This document shows positions 35,339-43,110 of a DNA stretch of 64,000 nucleotides, one piece after another (the first letter of the stretch is position 1; every line of letters begins with the position of its first letter). The stretch lies in contig JAGREE010000018.1 of the NCBI GenBank assembly GCA_020446675.1, positions 1-64,000 on the forward strand, written 5' to 3'. The stretch is from Alphaproteobacteria bacterium. GTDB lineage: Bacteria; Pseudomonadota; Alphaproteobacteria; Sphingomonadales; Emcibacteraceae. Under the pieces are notes generated by a model. It made no database searches, was not told where the DNA came from, and was given only the letters and a program-made list of their open reading frames with translations. The position numbers and the translations under genes are program-made.

Positions 35339-36253
35339 GTGTCAGAACAAGTGGAGAATGCAGCTGATCATATAAATATGACGGCTTTTATATCACTTCT
35401 GATCGGTGGTTTGGCGATTGGAACGTCTCCCATATTTATGCGTTATGCCAACGTGACGCCGACATCAGCGGCTTTCTGGCGGCTGGCCCTATCACTGCCG
35501 CTTATGTTTGCATGGCAATTATATGACATCCGGAAAAACAATAGAGCAGCTACCCCCGCACTTAATTTTAAGGAATTGAAGCCCTTTATTATAATCGGTT
35601 TTTTCTTTTCACTAGATCTGACCATGTGGCATTGGTCGGTGCGCCTGACGACGGTCGCCAACGCGACGTTGCTTGCCAATATGGCGGCAATTTTTACGGC
35701 GGTAGGCGGATTTCTGTTTTTTGGGGAGCGGTTCAGCCGCACATTTGTTGGAGGAATGATTCTGGCCCTGCTGGGGGCAATGTCGCTTATGGGAAGCAGT
35801 ATTGAACTGAGCCCTGAACATTTGATCGGTGATTTTCTTGGTCTTATGACAGCATTTGCCTATGCCGGTTATATGATTGCCAATTCAAGGGCAAGAAAGA
35901 AATATTCAACCGTATCAATCGTTTTTGGTACGGCCGTTTTCGGTAGCATATTTTTGCTTCCTATCGCGCTTAATGAAAGTGGTAATTTTATTCCGGAGAC
36001 ACTGGCTGGCTGGGCACCACTGTTTGCGCTGGCATGGTTTACCCATGTTGTCGGCCAAAGCATGATTGTTTATGCATTGGCCCACCTTCCGGCTGCCTTC
36101 GGCTCGGTAAGCCTTTTGATCCAGCCGATGGTGGCGGCTATTCTCGCCTGGATATTATTTTCAGAAGCACTTGGCATTTATCATCTGATTGGCGGTACGC
36201 TGATTATCAGCGGAATTATTGTCTGCCGGCAGGGAATAAGAAAGAAGAGATAA
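35339..36253 (+). CDS. EamA/DMT-family transporter
   Basis: About 304 aa from GTG 35339 (TTG 35321 and ATG 35378 are alternatives). Ten spans in two EamA repeats, with the typical first-repeat start FWRLALSLPLMF and second-repeat end SVSLLIQPMVAAILAWILFSEALG. Probably an amino-acid or metabolite exporter. It is followed after four bases by the M20 amidohydrolase, hence likely cotranscribed. Confidence 0.9.
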   Translation: MSEQVENAADHINMTAFISLLIGGLAIGTSPIFMRYANVTPTSAAFWRLALSLPLMFAWQLYDIRKNNRAATPALNFKELKPFIIIGFFFSLDLTMWHWSVRLTTVANATLLANMAAIFTAVGGFLFFGERFSRTFVGGMILALLGAMSLMGSSIELSPEHLIGDFLGLMTAFAYAGYMIANSRARKKYSTVSIVFGTAVFGSIFLLPIALNESGNFIPETLAGWAPLFALAWFTHVVGQSMIVYALAHLPAAFGSVSLLIQPMVAAILAWILFSEALGIYHLIGGTLIISGIIVCRQGIRKKR

Positions 36254-36257
36254 GAAA

Positions 36258-37409
36258 ATGAATGATCTTGCCCATGAAATGAAAAACTGGCGCCATGATA
36301 TTCACCGAAATCCAGAACTAGGCTTTAATGAACTAAGAACAGCCGACAAGGTTGCCTCTTGTTTACAGGAATTTGGTATTGAAACCCATGTCGGAATTGG
36401 CGGCACTGGTGTCGTCGGGGTTCTTAGATGTGGATCATCCCGAAAAACAATTGGTCTTCGTGCGGATATGGATGCTCTGCCTATTCAGGAAATGGGGGAA
36501 AGTGCCCATAAATCCCTGAATGACGGCGTTTTTCATGGCTGTGGGCATGATGGTCATACGGCAATGCTGCTGGGCGCAGCAAAGCGGCTTTCAACTGAAG
36601 GCGGATTTGACGGCACTGTTTATTTTATTTTTCAGCCTTCAGAAGAAAATGGCCGCGGTGCCCTTGCTATGATGGAAGATGGACTGTTTGACCAATTTAA
36701 AATGGAAGCGGTTTACGGACTTCATAATATGCCAGGGATAAAAAAAGGTCATTTTGCCAGTAAACCGGGTCAGATGATGACGTCAGAAGATAATTTTGTC
36801 ATTGATATTAAAGGAAAAGGCGGGCATGCGTCGATGCCGCATATGACCCGTGACCCTATGGTGGCCGGTGCAGAAATTGTCACGGCGCTACAGACGATTA
36901 TTTCACGCTCCATAGGGCCGGAAGAATGGGGTGTGCTTTCGGTGACGGAATTTCTGACCGATGGTGCCCGTAACATTATTCCCTCGAACGTGACGATCAG
37001 AGGGGATGTACGTGCCCTTGACCCCAAGGTCCAGACAAGAATTGAAAAAAGAATGCGGGACGTGGTCAGTGGTATCTGCGATGCCCATAATGTAACGGGA
37101 ACAGTCCACTATTCACATGAATTTATTGTGCTTGATAATGCGGATGCTGAAACAGAAGCAGCGGTCAGCGCTGCCATAGAAACGGTGGGGGCGGACAGGG
37201 TGAATTCATCTTGCGACACATGTACCTGTTCTGAGGACTTTGCCCGATTTTTAAACCATGTTCCGGGAAGTTTTATATTGCTGGGGGCGGGGGACGGGGT
37301 TGACCAGCCGCCGCTTCATAATCCCTATTATGATTATGACGATGATCTGCTTGAAATCGGGGCCAGCTATTGGACCAAACTGGTCAGGCAACAGCTGGCC
37401 ACGCTCTAA
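36258..37409 (+). CDS. M20-family amidohydrolase (hippurate hydrolase-like)
   Basis: 383 aa. N-acyl-amino-acid amidohydrolase features: HRNPELGFNELRTADKV, the metal motif GCGHDGHTAM, PSEENGRGALAMMEDG and a dimerisation domain around KGKGGHASMPHMTRDP. It cleaves N-acyl or N-aryl amino acids. It probably works with the DMT transporter four bases upstream, one handling the product of the other. Confidence 0.92.
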   Translation: MNDLAHEMKNWRHDIHRNPELGFNELRTADKVASCLQEFGIETHVGIGGTGVVGVLRCGSSRKTIGLRADMDALPIQEMGESAHKSLNDGVFHGCGHDGHTAMLLGAAKRLSTEGGFDGTVYFIFQPSEENGRGALAMMEDGLFDQFKMEAVYGLHNMPGIKKGHFASKPGQMMTSEDNFVIDIKGKGGHASMPHMTRDPMVAGAEIVTALQTIISRSIGPEEWGVLSVTEFLTDGARNIIPSNVTIRGDVRALDPKVQTRIEKRMRDVVSGICDAHNVTGTVHYSHEFIVLDNADAETEAAVSAAIETVGADRVNSSCDTCTCSEDFARFLNHVPGSFILLGAGDGVDQPPLHNPYYDYDDDLLEIGASYWTKLVRQQLATL

Positions 37410-37410
37410 A

Positions 37411-38322
37411 CTATTCTCTTTCTTTGGTAACGAACGTCTGCCAGGCCTTGGCAAATTTTTCTGATACCAGCCATGTGGTGTCTTCCATGCGTGTGCCTTC
37501 TGCGGGCTTATCAATACTATGGGTGTAAATATTCCCCACGGTGCCCATTTCTTCACTTACCGGTTTTAGGGCTTTATACCCCATTGCATTATCAGGAAGG
37601 CGTTTTTTCATCACTTCCTCATAAAAAAGTACAGCCAGATCACGGCTACCGGCCACTTCATGGGCTACGCCTTTTTCCTCCGCCAGTGTCCAGAGCGCCC
37701 CGGCACGGCGATTGGTCAGATACATGCCTTTTATCATGTTATTGCGTGATGGCAGGTCGGTAAGGCCGATGAAATAAATCCCCGGTGTCTGGCGGGTTGC
37801 TTCCGGCGGAACGGATGAATAATAATAGCCGCCCTTGTTAACCACATAGGCTATCACACGCTCAGGTATCCAGCTGGCGATTTCGTGGTTGATTTCGCCC
37901 CCCGCTGACATCCCCCAAAGCAGGAACGGGGCGTAGGAAAGTTCTTCATGACCACTTTCTTTGGCAAAATAGTCAATGGCATCAAGGATTGCCCGACCGC
38001 TGCCTTTTCCGACCTGAATATAATCTTCAATCATCATGTTGGGATGTTTGTGATCAGTCAGGTAAGTCGCCAACAGGGCAAAATTATGCTTCTTGGCAAA
38101 ATCCTGCCAGTACTGGTCTTCAACCTGCGGTCGGCCATCACCGTTTGACCCCGGGTTCAGCATTAAAATGCCGCGGAATTTTTTGGCGTCCGGTGTCCAC
38201 ATACGAAAGGCCGCCATGTTATAGACATTGCCCGGCTCTACTGTCAGATCATAAGTTTCAGCATGCGCATAACTGAAAATTGACCCGATTGAGAGAAGCA
38301 GAAATATTTTGAGTATTTTCAT
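37411..38322 (-). CDS. Exported alpha/beta-hydrolase-fold protein
   Basis: 303 aa with signal peptide ending SYAHA. The nucleophile elbow GMSAGGEI (LLWGMSAGG) marks an alpha/beta hydrolase, with an acid and His expected later. It resembles periplasmic esterase/poly-hydroxy-ester hydrolase-type proteins. Ribosome site AAGGGG. It ends one base from the M20 gene on the opposite strand. Confidence 0.75.
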   Translation of the reverse strand: MKILKIFLLLSIGSIFSYAHAETYDLTVEPGNVYNMAAFRMWTPDAKKFRGILMLNPGSNGDGRPQVEDQYWQDFAKKHNFALLATYLTDHKHPNMMIEDYIQVGKGSGRAILDAIDYFAKESGHEELSYAPFLLWGMSAGGEINHEIASWIPERVIAYVVNKGGYYYSSVPPEATRQTPGIYFIGLTDLPSRNNMIKGMYLTNRRAGALWTLAEEKGVAHEVAGSRDLAVLFYEEVMKKRLPDNAMGYKALKPVSEEMGTVGNIYTHSIDKPAEGTRMEDTTWLVSEKFAKAWQTFVTKERE

Positions 38323-38409
38323 TTTTTTAACCCCTTGTTGTTTTAATCAATATAATAGCGACAGATTTTAAAATTGCCAGAGGCATGATTGGCCGTACCG
38401 TTGAAAAAT

Positions 38410-38916
38410 ATGATAATCAGAAAAGAAAAAGAATGTGATTTCGAAGCAGTCAATAATTTATTGCTGGCGGCCTTTGAGGACGAGGGGGAAGCAAAACTGG
38501 TTTCGGCACTTCGTATAAAAGCGTCACCGGTCATTTCGCTGGTAGCAGAAATACATGATAAAATTGTAGGGTATATCATGTTTTCGCCCGTCAAAATTAC
38601 AGGGCATGAGGATTTCAAAATAATGGGGCTAGCCCCCGTTGCGGTGCTACCAGAACATCAGAATAAAGGGATCGGCGCTGCGTTAATCAATGAAGGACTT
38701 GATAATTGTCGGAAATTGGGTTTTCAGGCAGCGGTTTTGCTGGGACATGCGGAGTATTATCCAAGGTTTGGGTTTAAGCAGTCCACGAAATTCGGACTTA
38801 TATGTCCTTATGAGGGAGTGCCGCCAGAATGCTTTATGGCAAAGGAACTGTTTCCTGGAAGTTTGAGCAAGGTGTCAGGTCAAATCCTTTTTCATCCTGC
38901 TTTTTCTGAACTTTAA
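38410..38916 (+). CDS. GNAT-family N-acetyltransferase (YhbS-like)
   Basis: About 168 aa from ATG 38410. YhbS-like sequence with MIIRKEKECDFEAVNNLL, GLAPVAVLPEHQNKGIGAAL (acetyl-CoA site) and LLGHAEYYPRFGFKQS, all well conserved in the family. A TTG at 38389 is in frame but adds no recognised domain. Substrate unknown. Confidence 0.88.
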   Translation: MIIRKEKECDFEAVNNLLLAAFEDEGEAKLVSALRIKASPVISLVAEIHDKIVGYIMFSPVKITGHEDFKIMGLAPVAVLPEHQNKGIGAALINEGLDNCRKLGFQAAVLLGHAEYYPRFGFKQSTKFGLICPYEGVPPECFMAKELFPGSLSKVSGQILFHPAFSEL

Positions 38917-38947
38917 AAAGGGTAGATACAAAGTGAAAGAGGATAAT

Positions 38948-40003
38948 ATGTTCAATAAAGCCGACCTTAAGGCAAATAGCCTTATTGTCATAGTTGTCCT
39001 GTTATACGCGTTCGCTGTTTTTGTGATTTTCAGGCATTATGAACTGCTCGACTATTATCGGCTGTCCATATATTCATCAATGCTCTATTTGAGCCTGATA
39101 AATATACTTTTGATCAAGGCGGTGGTTTACTTTATCAGATACACCCGCCGCCCGATTAAAGAAAAAGGCATTAAAGTCATTACAAATGACTTTATGACCC
39201 GTGCAACGGATAAAAACTATCTTATAAATATTGCTGTGCCTATGATGGTATTGCCGCCATTTTTCTCACTTTTCTCGGCGACCAAGTCAAACATCCATCG
39301 TATCCATGATTTTACATGGGACAAAACATTCATGACAATTGACAAAATGCTACATTTTGGTGTTGATCCCTGGAAAATAACCTTCGCCATATTTGGGGGA
39401 ACTTATGCCACGCTGTTTTTAAATTTTATTTATAATGTCTGGTTCGGGGTAATGTTTTTTTTCGTGCTCTGGATGATTGTCAGTGTTGATTATGGTAAAA
39501 TCAGATTTCAGTTTTTGCTGACTTTTCTGCTGACCTGGATCGTGATCGGATCGGTTCTGGCGATTATATTTTCTTCAGCCGGGCCTGTATATTACGGACG
39601 AATTACTGGCGATAACAGCGTTTTTGAACCGCTGATGGCGCTTTTAAAATCAATTAATGACCCACTTAAAGACAATTATTTTTATATTTATGCCCTCGAT
39701 ACTCAGGAGTATCTTTGGGATGCTTATAAGAGCGCCGAGGTTCAGTTGGGAACGGGCATTTCGGCAATGCCGAGCATGCATCTTGCAATCGCATCGCTCC
39801 TCTATTTTACGGCGCGGGAGTTAAACAGAAAAGCGGGATATATCTTTCTGGTTTATTTGATTCTGATCGAGATAGGATCAATCCATCTTGGCTGGCATTA
39901 CGCAATTGATGGGTATGTATCAATAATCCTGACCTGGCTGATGTGGATAGGAGCCAAGGTGATCAGCAACCGGATTTTTGAAGAAAAAGAGTACAGGCAG
40001 TGA
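38948..40003 (+). CDS. PAP2-superfamily inositolphosphotransferase-like membrane protein
   Basis: About 351 aa from ATG 38948, with AAAGAGG seven bases before; GTG 38933 is less likely. Six or more spans. The C-terminal half carries PAP2 phosphatase motifs GTGISAMPSMHLAIA and LGWHYAIDGYVS, as in Aur1/Ipt1-like lipid phosphotransferases. Probably moves a phospho-headgroup between lipids or acts on isoprenoid/lipid phosphates at the periplasmic face. Overlaps mnmD by four bases. Confidence 0.87.
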   Translation: MFNKADLKANSLIVIVVLLYAFAVFVIFRHYELLDYYRLSIYSSMLYLSLINILLIKAVVYFIRYTRRPIKEKGIKVITNDFMTRATDKNYLINIAVPMMVLPPFFSLFSATKSNIHRIHDFTWDKTFMTIDKMLHFGVDPWKITFAIFGGTYATLFLNFIYNVWFGVMFFFVLWMIVSVDYGKIRFQFLLTFLLTWIVIGSVLAIIFSSAGPVYYGRITGDNSVFEPLMALLKSINDPLKDNYFYIYALDTQEYLWDAYKSAEVQLGTGISAMPSMHLAIASLLYFTARELNRKAGYIFLVYLILIEIGSIHLGWHYAIDGYVSIILTWLMWIGAKVISNRIFEEKEYRQ

Positions 40004-40665
40004 TAGATTGGAAAGAAAATAATGTTCCATACTCGGCTGAATTTAATGATATTTATTTTTCAGTTGAAGATGGCCTTGCGGAAAGCAAAGCCGTTTTTCT
40101 GGACGGGATCAACGCACCGGACGTCTGGACCGGAAAAAAGGAATTTACCATATTTGAGCTTGGCTTTGGTACAGGGCTCAATTTTTTTAACTGCCTGAAA
40201 CTCTGGCTTAGTCATAGTGACGAGGAGCAGACCCTTCATTATATGGCAACGGAGCTTCACCCGCTGACAGGGGAAGAAATTGAAAAGGCGGTTCAATGGC
40301 CCGAGCTTTCAGAATATTTAAAGGCGTTTTTGGTAAATTATCCATCGCCGGAGATGACGTTATTTGATGGTCGGGTAAAGTTCAAATTGCTTAAAGGGGA
40401 CAGCGGATCGGAGCTTTCCAAAACAAATGCCATTGTTGATGCTTGGTTCCTTGACGGATTTGCACCAAGCAAGAATGCGGATATGTGGAGCGATAAAATT
40501 TTTAAGGAAATGGCCCGGCTTTCAAATCAGGGTTCAAAAGTGGCAACATTCACCGCTGCCGGTTTTGTCCGTCGTGGGTTAAATGATGTTGGCTTCACCA
40601 TGTCAAAGCGGCCGGGATATGGCCGCAAACGGGAAATGCTTAATGGTGTATATCAAGGGGCTTAA
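40000..40665 (+). CDS. mnmD: tRNA (5-methylaminomethyl-2-thiouridine34) methyltransferase, MnmD domain
   Basis: 221 aa. Matches the stand-alone MnmD methyltransferase: VPYSAEFNDIYFSVEDGLAE near the start, the SAM-binding FELGFGTGLNF, DAWFLDGFAPSKNADMW, and KVATFTAAGFVRRGL. It methylates the wobble uridine side chain in the mnm5s2U pathway. GTG start overlaps the stop of the upstream PAP2 gene (GTGA). No FAD-dependent MnmC oxidase domain is fused, as is usual outside gammaproteobacteria. Confidence 0.93.
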   Translation: MIDWKENNVPYSAEFNDIYFSVEDGLAESKAVFLDGINAPDVWTGKKEFTIFELGFGTGLNFFNCLKLWLSHSDEEQTLHYMATELHPLTGEEIEKAVQWPELSEYLKAFLVNYPSPEMTLFDGRVKFKLLKGDSGSELSKTNAIVDAWFLDGFAPSKNADMWSDKIFKEMARLSNQGSKVATFTAAGFVRRGLNDVGFTMSKRPGYGRKREMLNGVYQGA

Positions 40666-40717
40666 TATTTGCTTTTCCTAAATTTTCACTTTGATGCTTA
40701 AAAAAGTTCTGAAGAGG

Positions 40718-41866
40718 TTACACCACAGCCTGAAGCAGGGCATTTATGACCTGGTCCTGCTCGGCGTGGGTCAGTTTTGTATAAAGCGGCAGACTGATGG
40801 CACGGGAATAATAATCTTCGGAAATGGGAAAATCACCGTCATTAAATCCCCGTTTTTTATAGTAAGGCTGAAGATGAACGGGAATATAATGTAGGTTTAC
40901 ACCAATTCCGGAAGATCTCATTTTTTCAAAAACAGTCTTATGCATATTCTGGTCATGCAAGGTAATGACATAAAGATGCCGGGCCGAATAACAGTCCCTA
41001 TGCTGTTTTGGAATGCTTAAACGTTGATTGGAAAGAAGGTCGTCATATCTATCGGCCAGATCATTGCGGATTTTAATAAACTGATCAATGCGTTTCATCT
41101 GACTGGTGCCGAGGGCCGCCTGTAAATCTGTCAGCCGGTAATTATAGCCCAGTTCAATCTGCTGATAATACCATGGGCCATGGCTTTCTTCGGTCATCCG
41201 GTCTGGGTCACGGGTGATGCCGTGGCTTCTGTAAAGCATCATTTTTTCAGCCAGTCCGGCATCATTGGTCATGGCCATGCCGCCCTCGGCGGTGGTGATG
41301 ATTTTGACAGGATGAAAACTGAAAATGGTGATATCCGAATATTTGCAGTTGCCGATTGGTGTCCCTTTATATTTGCCGCCAACAGCGTGTGAGGCATCTT
41401 CAATAATTTTAAATCCATATTGTTCAGCGAGTTTTTTGATGCGATCCATTTCGCAGGACTGACCACAAAGATGTACAGGAATGACCACTTTTGGCAAAGT
41501 GCCGGTCAATTTGGCTTTGACGAGCTTTTCTTCAAGCTTTTCCGGAGACATATTATATGTCTTGGGGTCGATATCAACAAAGTCAACGTCCGCGCCAGAA
41601 TAAAGGGCACAATTTGCTGAAGCAACAAATGTGACAGGCGATGTCCAGACGATATCCCCCTTGCCAACATCAAGAGCAAGGCAGGCCAAGTGGAGAGCAG
41701 ATGTGGCACTATTTGCCGCTATAGCATATTTGGCCCCGGTATAATCGGTCAATGATTGCTCAAATTCCGGAACACGGGGACCCTGTGTTATAAAGTCTGA
41801 TTTCAACACCTCAATCACGGCGTCGATATCTTCCTGATTTATATCTTGTTTTCCATATGGGATCAT
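40718..41866 (-). CDS. pseC: UDP-4-amino-4,6-dideoxy-N-acetyl-beta-L-altrosamine transaminase (PseC-like)
   Basis: About 382 aa from ATG 41866, since PseC proteins begin MIPYGKQ; the ATG at 41890 extends it by eight residues. DegT/DnrJ/EryC1-type sugar aminotransferase with the PLP Lys in SFHPVKIITTAEGG and the N-terminal SDFITQGPRVPEFE typical for PseC. It makes a precursor of pseudaminic acid used on flagellin or surface glycans. No pseB or other pse genes are present within the window. A terminator lies just upstream, so it has its own promoter or depends on readthrough. Confidence 0.87.
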   Translation of the reverse strand: MIPYGKQDINQEDIDAVIEVLKSDFITQGPRVPEFEQSLTDYTGAKYAIAANSATSALHLACLALDVGKGDIVWTSPVTFVASANCALYSGADVDFVDIDPKTYNMSPEKLEEKLVKAKLTGTLPKVVIPVHLCGQSCEMDRIKKLAEQYGFKIIEDASHAVGGKYKGTPIGNCKYSDITIFSFHPVKIITTAEGGMAMTNDAGLAEKMMLYRSHGITRDPDRMTEESHGPWYYQQIELGYNYRLTDLQAALGTSQMKRIDQFIKIRNDLADRYDDLLSNQRLSIPKQHRDCYSARHLYVITLHDQNMHKTVFEKMRSSGIGVNLHYIPVHLQPYYKKRGFNDGDFPISEDYYSRAISLPLYTKLTHAEQDQVINALLQAVV

Positions 41867-41902
41867 GATTTGGATGTTAGCCAGTTGCATGGTTTATGGC
41901 AA

Positions 41903-41937
41903 TAAAAAAGCCCTCCTGAAATTCAGGAAGGCTTTAA
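41903..41937 (-). terminator. Terminator of the molybdenum hydroxylase operon
   Basis: On the minus strand AAAGCCTTCCTGAA pairs with TCAGGAGGGCTTT, followed by TTTTATT. It lies about 19 bases after the stop of the small membrane protein gene and before pseC. Confidence 0.85.
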
Positions 41938-41955
41938 TAAAGTTATTTTATATTT

Positions 41956-42105
41956 TTACTTTTTCTTGTCCGTCATCAGGCGATAAGTAAAATGTGCAAT
42001 AATCACTAATGCGGCGACACCGGCAAAGACGGGCAGGAGATCCCATGAGATTCCCTGCAACGTTTCCTGTCCGTACATATCACGCGTATAGCGGAGTAGT
42101 TCCAT
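41956..42105 (-). CDS. 49-aa single-span membrane protein at the end of the paoABC-like operon
   Basis: ATG 42105 to TAA 41956. The protein starts MELLRYTRDMYGQETLQ, has one hydrophobic span of about 17 residues (LLPVFAGVAALVIIAHF, ~24-40) and a basic end TDKKK. The reading frame starts six bases after the FAD-subunit stop, with AGAGGG upstream, and a strong terminator follows. This placement makes it a real, cotranscribed gene. The basic C-terminus suggests the tail is cytoplasmic. It could anchor the periplasmic enzyme or link it to a quinone-reactive partner; no family recognised. Confidence 0.8.
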   Translation of the reverse strand: MELLRYTRDMYGQETLQGISWDLLPVFAGVAALVIIAHFTYRLMTDKKK

Positions 42106-42111
42106 TTTAAA

Positions 42112-43098
42112 TTACCCTCTGATGGCCTTGCGGACCAAACCTTCCATGAGTGGAATTTTAAAGTGGTTATAGTTTAGCGGAACAGCACCACGGGCCGCTG
42201 CACCAGCGCCAAGGTTTGCTGTATCTTCGTTTCGCTCGCTACCACGGACAATGTCTTCCACAACATTTAGACGTTTTGGAACACATTCAACGGCGCCGCA
42301 AGTAATGCGGATATCTTCGATAGTGCTGCCATTCATTTTGATTGCCGCAGCGATATTGACCAGTGGGAAATCCCATGAATTACGGTCAGCCACTTTTTCA
42401 AAATAAAATTCCGCACCGGCCCAAGTTGCCGGAATGCGAATTGCCGTCAGAACATCACCAGGTTTCAGAATTGTCATATTCTCAATGTCAATTGCGGGGC
42501 CGATAAAGAAATCAGTTGCGGCAACAACCTTTTCACCAGAGCTGTTCTGAATGACCATGCTGGCATCAAGGGAAACCAATGCAGAAGCTGTATCAGAAGG
42601 CGATACCGCAACACAGCGGGAAGCTCCAAACAGGCAATGTTCCCTGTTCATCCCTTCCGGCGTATCAGAGTAACATGTGTTACCACCAGCACGGTAGCAG
42701 TCCAGACCACTACGATAATACCAGCAACGGGCATCCTGGCTGACATTGCCGCCAATTGTTCCCTTGTTTCTGATTTGCGGGCTGGCCACACGGCTGGCTG
42801 CAGAAGAAAGCAAACCGAATTTTTCTTTGATGATCGGGTTATTCTCGACTTCAGTTAAGGTGGTAAGGGCACCGATCTCAACGCCGCCATCCGCTGTTTC
42901 ACGGATGCCTTTGAGAGAGTCGATTCCTGTCAAATCAACAACGGTTGTTGGTCTTTTGATCCTGTCCTTGAACCAGTCAAGACTGTCATGTCCACCAGCG
43001 ATCGCCCAGCCGTTTTCACCGGCGTCAGTCAGCAGGCTAATTGCACTTGCAAGGTCTGTTGGTTGAACCAGATTAAAGTTTGGCATCATATCTTTCAT
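42112..43098 (-). CDS. Periplasmic aldehyde oxidoreductase-type FAD subunit (PaoB-like)
   Basis: 328 aa. FAD-binding domain of the molybdopterin dehydrogenase type: WAIAGGHDSLDWFK and KGTIGGNVSQDARCW. A Cys-rich insert follows (CWYYRSGLDCYRAGGNTCYS and EHCLFGASRC), as in E. coli PaoB and 4-hydroxybenzoyl-CoA reductase beta subunits, where it holds an extra [4Fe-4S] cluster. It is the middle electron carrier of the complex. Strong ribosome site GGAGGG; 12 bases after the large-subunit stop. Confidence 0.92.
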   Translation of the reverse strand: MKDMMPNFNLVQPTDLASAISLLTDAGENGWAIAGGHDSLDWFKDRIKRPTTVVDLTGIDSLKGIRETADGGVEIGALTTLTEVENNPIIKEKFGLLSSAASRVASPQIRNKGTIGGNVSQDARCWYYRSGLDCYRAGGNTCYSDTPEGMNREHCLFGASRCVAVSPSDTASALVSLDASMVIQNSSGEKVVAATDFFIGPAIDIENMTILKPGDVLTAIRIPATWAGAEFYFEKVADRNSWDFPLVNIAAAIKMNGSTIEDIRITCGAVECVPKRLNVVEDIVRGSERNEDTANLGAGAAARGAVPLNYNHFKIPLMEGLVRKAIRG

Positions 43099-43110
43099 AT
43101 TCGTGCCCTC

